Below, in pieces: positions 6,126-6,246 of a DNA stretch of 6,246 nucleotides. The number at the start of each line of letters is the position of its first letter. Positions within the stretch are counted from its first letter, which is position 1. The position numbers were made by a program, and so were the translations under genes. Below the pieces are notes generated by a model. That model worked only from the letters and a program-made list of their open reading frames with translations. It had not been told where the DNA came from and did no database searches. The stretch comes from Planctomycetota bacterium (GTDB taxonomy: Bacteria; Planctomycetota; Planctomycetia; Planctomycetales; Planctomycetaceae), in contig JAJRTM010000158.1 in the NCBI GenBank assembly GCA_024278285.1, positions 1-6,246 of the forward strand, read 5' to 3'.

Positions 6126-6147
6126 CTGTTGTTTATACATAAGTTTT

Positions 6148-6226
6148 GTCCCGGAGGGACATTGTCAAATAGCCCCAGGTTTTAACCTGGGGTATTGGTT
6201 GCAAGAGGATGAAGTCCTGTAGGGAC
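6148..6226. repeat. Three-hairpin intergenic repeat element
   Basis: Three hairpins sit in a row: GTCCC-GGA-GGGAC (6148-6160), a perfect 9-bp stem CCCCAGGTT/AACCTGGGG with a TT loop (6173-6192), and GTCCT-GTA-GGGAC (6214-6226, one G-T pair). The outer two are near-identical copies in the same orientation. From memory, elements with a central CCCC-GGTT...AACC-GGGG hairpin flanked by GTCCC..GGGAC motifs recur between genes in planctomycetes and some Bacteroidota. That is unverified here. No REP-type (RAYT) transposase gene is in the window. Confidence 0.7.
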
Positions 6227-6246
6227 GATGGAATTTGTTGCTTTGA

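Larger units (their letters stand above)
5696..6246. other. Gene-free region rich in short hairpins
   Basis: I see no convincing coding sequence in these 551 bases. The part next to the dehydrogenase (5696-5890) is AT-rich leader sequence holding the dyad at 5773-5790. From about 5897 to 6226 there is an almost unbroken run of small inverted and direct repeats of different types, each listed separately. Such mixtures look like accumulated remnants of small repeat elements. The right edge may run towards another gene outside the window. Confidence 0.6.

Overview
The window looks like a piece of a planctomycete chromosome. This is inferred from gene content, not proven: a TIGR03790-like secreted protein, a fusion of a YncE/YVTN-type beta-propeller to a diheme cytochrome, a lipoprotein TlpA-like thioredoxin, and intergenic DNA full of short palindromic repeats. 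All five protein genes I can support lie on the minus strand, so transcription runs from high to low coordinates.

In transcription order: 5696-6246 holds no convincing gene. Its distal part (5897-6226) is a patchwork of short hairpins and short repeats, ending in a neat three-hairpin element. Next is an Ldh2-family NAD(P)-dependent 2-hydroxyacid (malate/L-lactate type) dehydrogenase (4586-5629). A small secreted protein with a CYRC motif follows (3876-4433), closed by a good intrinsic terminator (3785-3823). Then comes a two-gene unit with a 16-base gap: an exported beta-propeller/diheme cytochrome c peroxidase-like protein (1852-3720) and a membrane-anchored thioredoxin-like lipoprotein with a WCLPC active site (1134-1835). 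Last is a TIGR03790-like exported protein carrying TPR-like helices, cut off by the left window edge (1-846).

Four of the five products are predicted to leave the cytoplasm, and two of them carry CxxC motifs beside a c-type cytochrome. A reasonable reading is an envelope redox module, in which the TlpA-like protein may keep haem-binding or other cysteines reduced. That link is inference from adjacency. The dehydrogenase and the TIGR03790-like gene need not belong to it.

The most distinctive non-coding feature is a 139-base MITE-like element at 882-1020, just upstream of the leftmost gene. It has a perfect 24-base inverted repeat whose arms are themselves palindromic, 9-base near-terminal inverted repeats, and an exact 11-base direct duplication on both sides that looks like a target-site duplication. 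A 17-base exact fragment of the same repeat sits at 3741-3757, just upstream of the cytochrome gene. I saw no CRISPR array, tRNA, rRNA or full insertion sequence.
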